DNA of 6,327 nucleotides. Origin: Gemmobacter sp. Lineage in GTDB: Bacteria > Pseudomonadota > Alphaproteobacteria > Rhodobacterales > Rhodobacteraceae. This document shows, piece by piece, positions 6,191 to 6,327 of the stretch; within the stretch, counting starts at the first letter, position 1, and each line of letters starts with the position of its first letter. The stretch is taken from contig JAUSPL010000357.1 of assembly GCA_030656535.1 (NCBI GenBank), forward strand, positions 1-6,327, written 5' to 3'. Both the position numbers and the translations under genes were made by a program. The notes under the pieces were generated by a model. It saw nothing but the letters and a program-made list of their open reading frames with translations, made no database searches and was not told the DNA's origin.

Positions 6191-6327
6191 TCAGTCGTTC
6201 GTCGCGGCAGCGGGTTCCTCGGGTGCCGGGGCGGTCAAAAGACCTTCGGTCCAGGTCCCACGCGCAACCTGCCCCCCGCGATACCGAACCACACCTTCGC
6301 CGCTGGGCTTTCCAGCGCGAAAGCTGC
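6191..6327 (-). CDS. C-terminal fragment of a MORN-repeat-like protein (partial)
   Basis: Reading the minus strand from the window edge gives 44 codons ending in TGA (complement of 6191-6193). Only the C-terminus is visible; the rest lies beyond 6327. The segment begins FRAGKPSGEGVVRYRGG and continues QVARGTWTEGLL. Glycines and aromatics are spaced as in MORN repeats (a GK..GEG turn, a strand, then a G.W..G turn), so one and a half such repeats are likely. The last 14 residues are Ala/Pro/Glu-rich and probably disordered. MORN proteins are often envelope or membrane-associated, but this fragment cannot show localisation or function. The gene converges with trmB with only six bases between the stops. 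The frame is open to the edge and wobble positions are GC-rich like the neighbours, supporting a real gene. The MORN assignment is by eye and moderate. Confidence 0.65.
   Translation of the reverse strand, partial: SFRAGKPSGEGVVRYRGGQVARGTWTEGLLTAPAPEEPAAATND

Noticed and set aside
1..6327. Mobile element, CRISPR array, toxin-antitoxin or defence system
   Set aside because: I found no transposase, integrase, regular repeat-spacer pattern, tRNA or compositionally foreign gene; apart from the window-edge fragment, every gene is a recognised housekeeping family.

Overview
The window reads as ordinary core chromosome of a GC-rich alphaproteobacterium, most likely Rhodobacterales (a Rhodobacter/Roseobacter-type organism). 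Two things point there: the style of the proteins, and above all a SAM/SAH riboswitch directly upstream of metK, a class known essentially from Rhodobacterales. No gene here is clearly foreign. I see no transposon, CRISPR array, tRNA or rRNA, and no gene-free stretch longer than about 100 bases.

Positions 2-4069 hold a same-strand cluster with the order of the E. coli ybeZ-ybeY-ybeX(corC)-lnt region. It encodes a PhoH-family ATPase (its 5' end probably lies outside the window), the rRNA-processing metalloenzyme YbeY (17-base overlap with the phoH-like gene), a CorC/HlyC-type CBS-domain protein and apolipoprotein N-acyltransferase Lnt. The first two act on RNA and ribosome quality. CorC is linked to ion or envelope stress in other bacteria. 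Lnt finishes lipoproteins in the inner membrane. Tight spacing suggests one transcript. A pair of alternative stems could cover the lnt ribosome binding site.

Positions 4044-5299 hold the SAM synthetase unit: a weak candidate promoter inside the 3' end of lnt, a SAM/SAH riboswitch (about 4082-4127) whose pseudoknot includes the metK Shine-Dalgarno, and metK. This allows feedback, with SAM or SAH repressing translation of the enzyme that makes SAM. The riboswitch carries an extra GNRA-capped mini-hairpin between P1 and the Shine-Dalgarno strand.

Positions 5300-6184 hold a perfect 9-bp GC-rich hairpin without a T-run, an imperfect palindrome, and trmB, a SAM-dependent tRNA (guanine-N7) methyltransferase. 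SAM synthesis thus sits next to a SAM consumer. The trmB start is ambiguous. From 6191 to the window edge the minus strand carries the C-terminal 44 codons of a MORN-repeat-like protein, convergent with trmB and only 6 bases away.

The most interesting item is the riboswitch with its extra hairpin. It belongs to a known class, so I do not claim a new system. The rest are modest observations on regulation and start sites.
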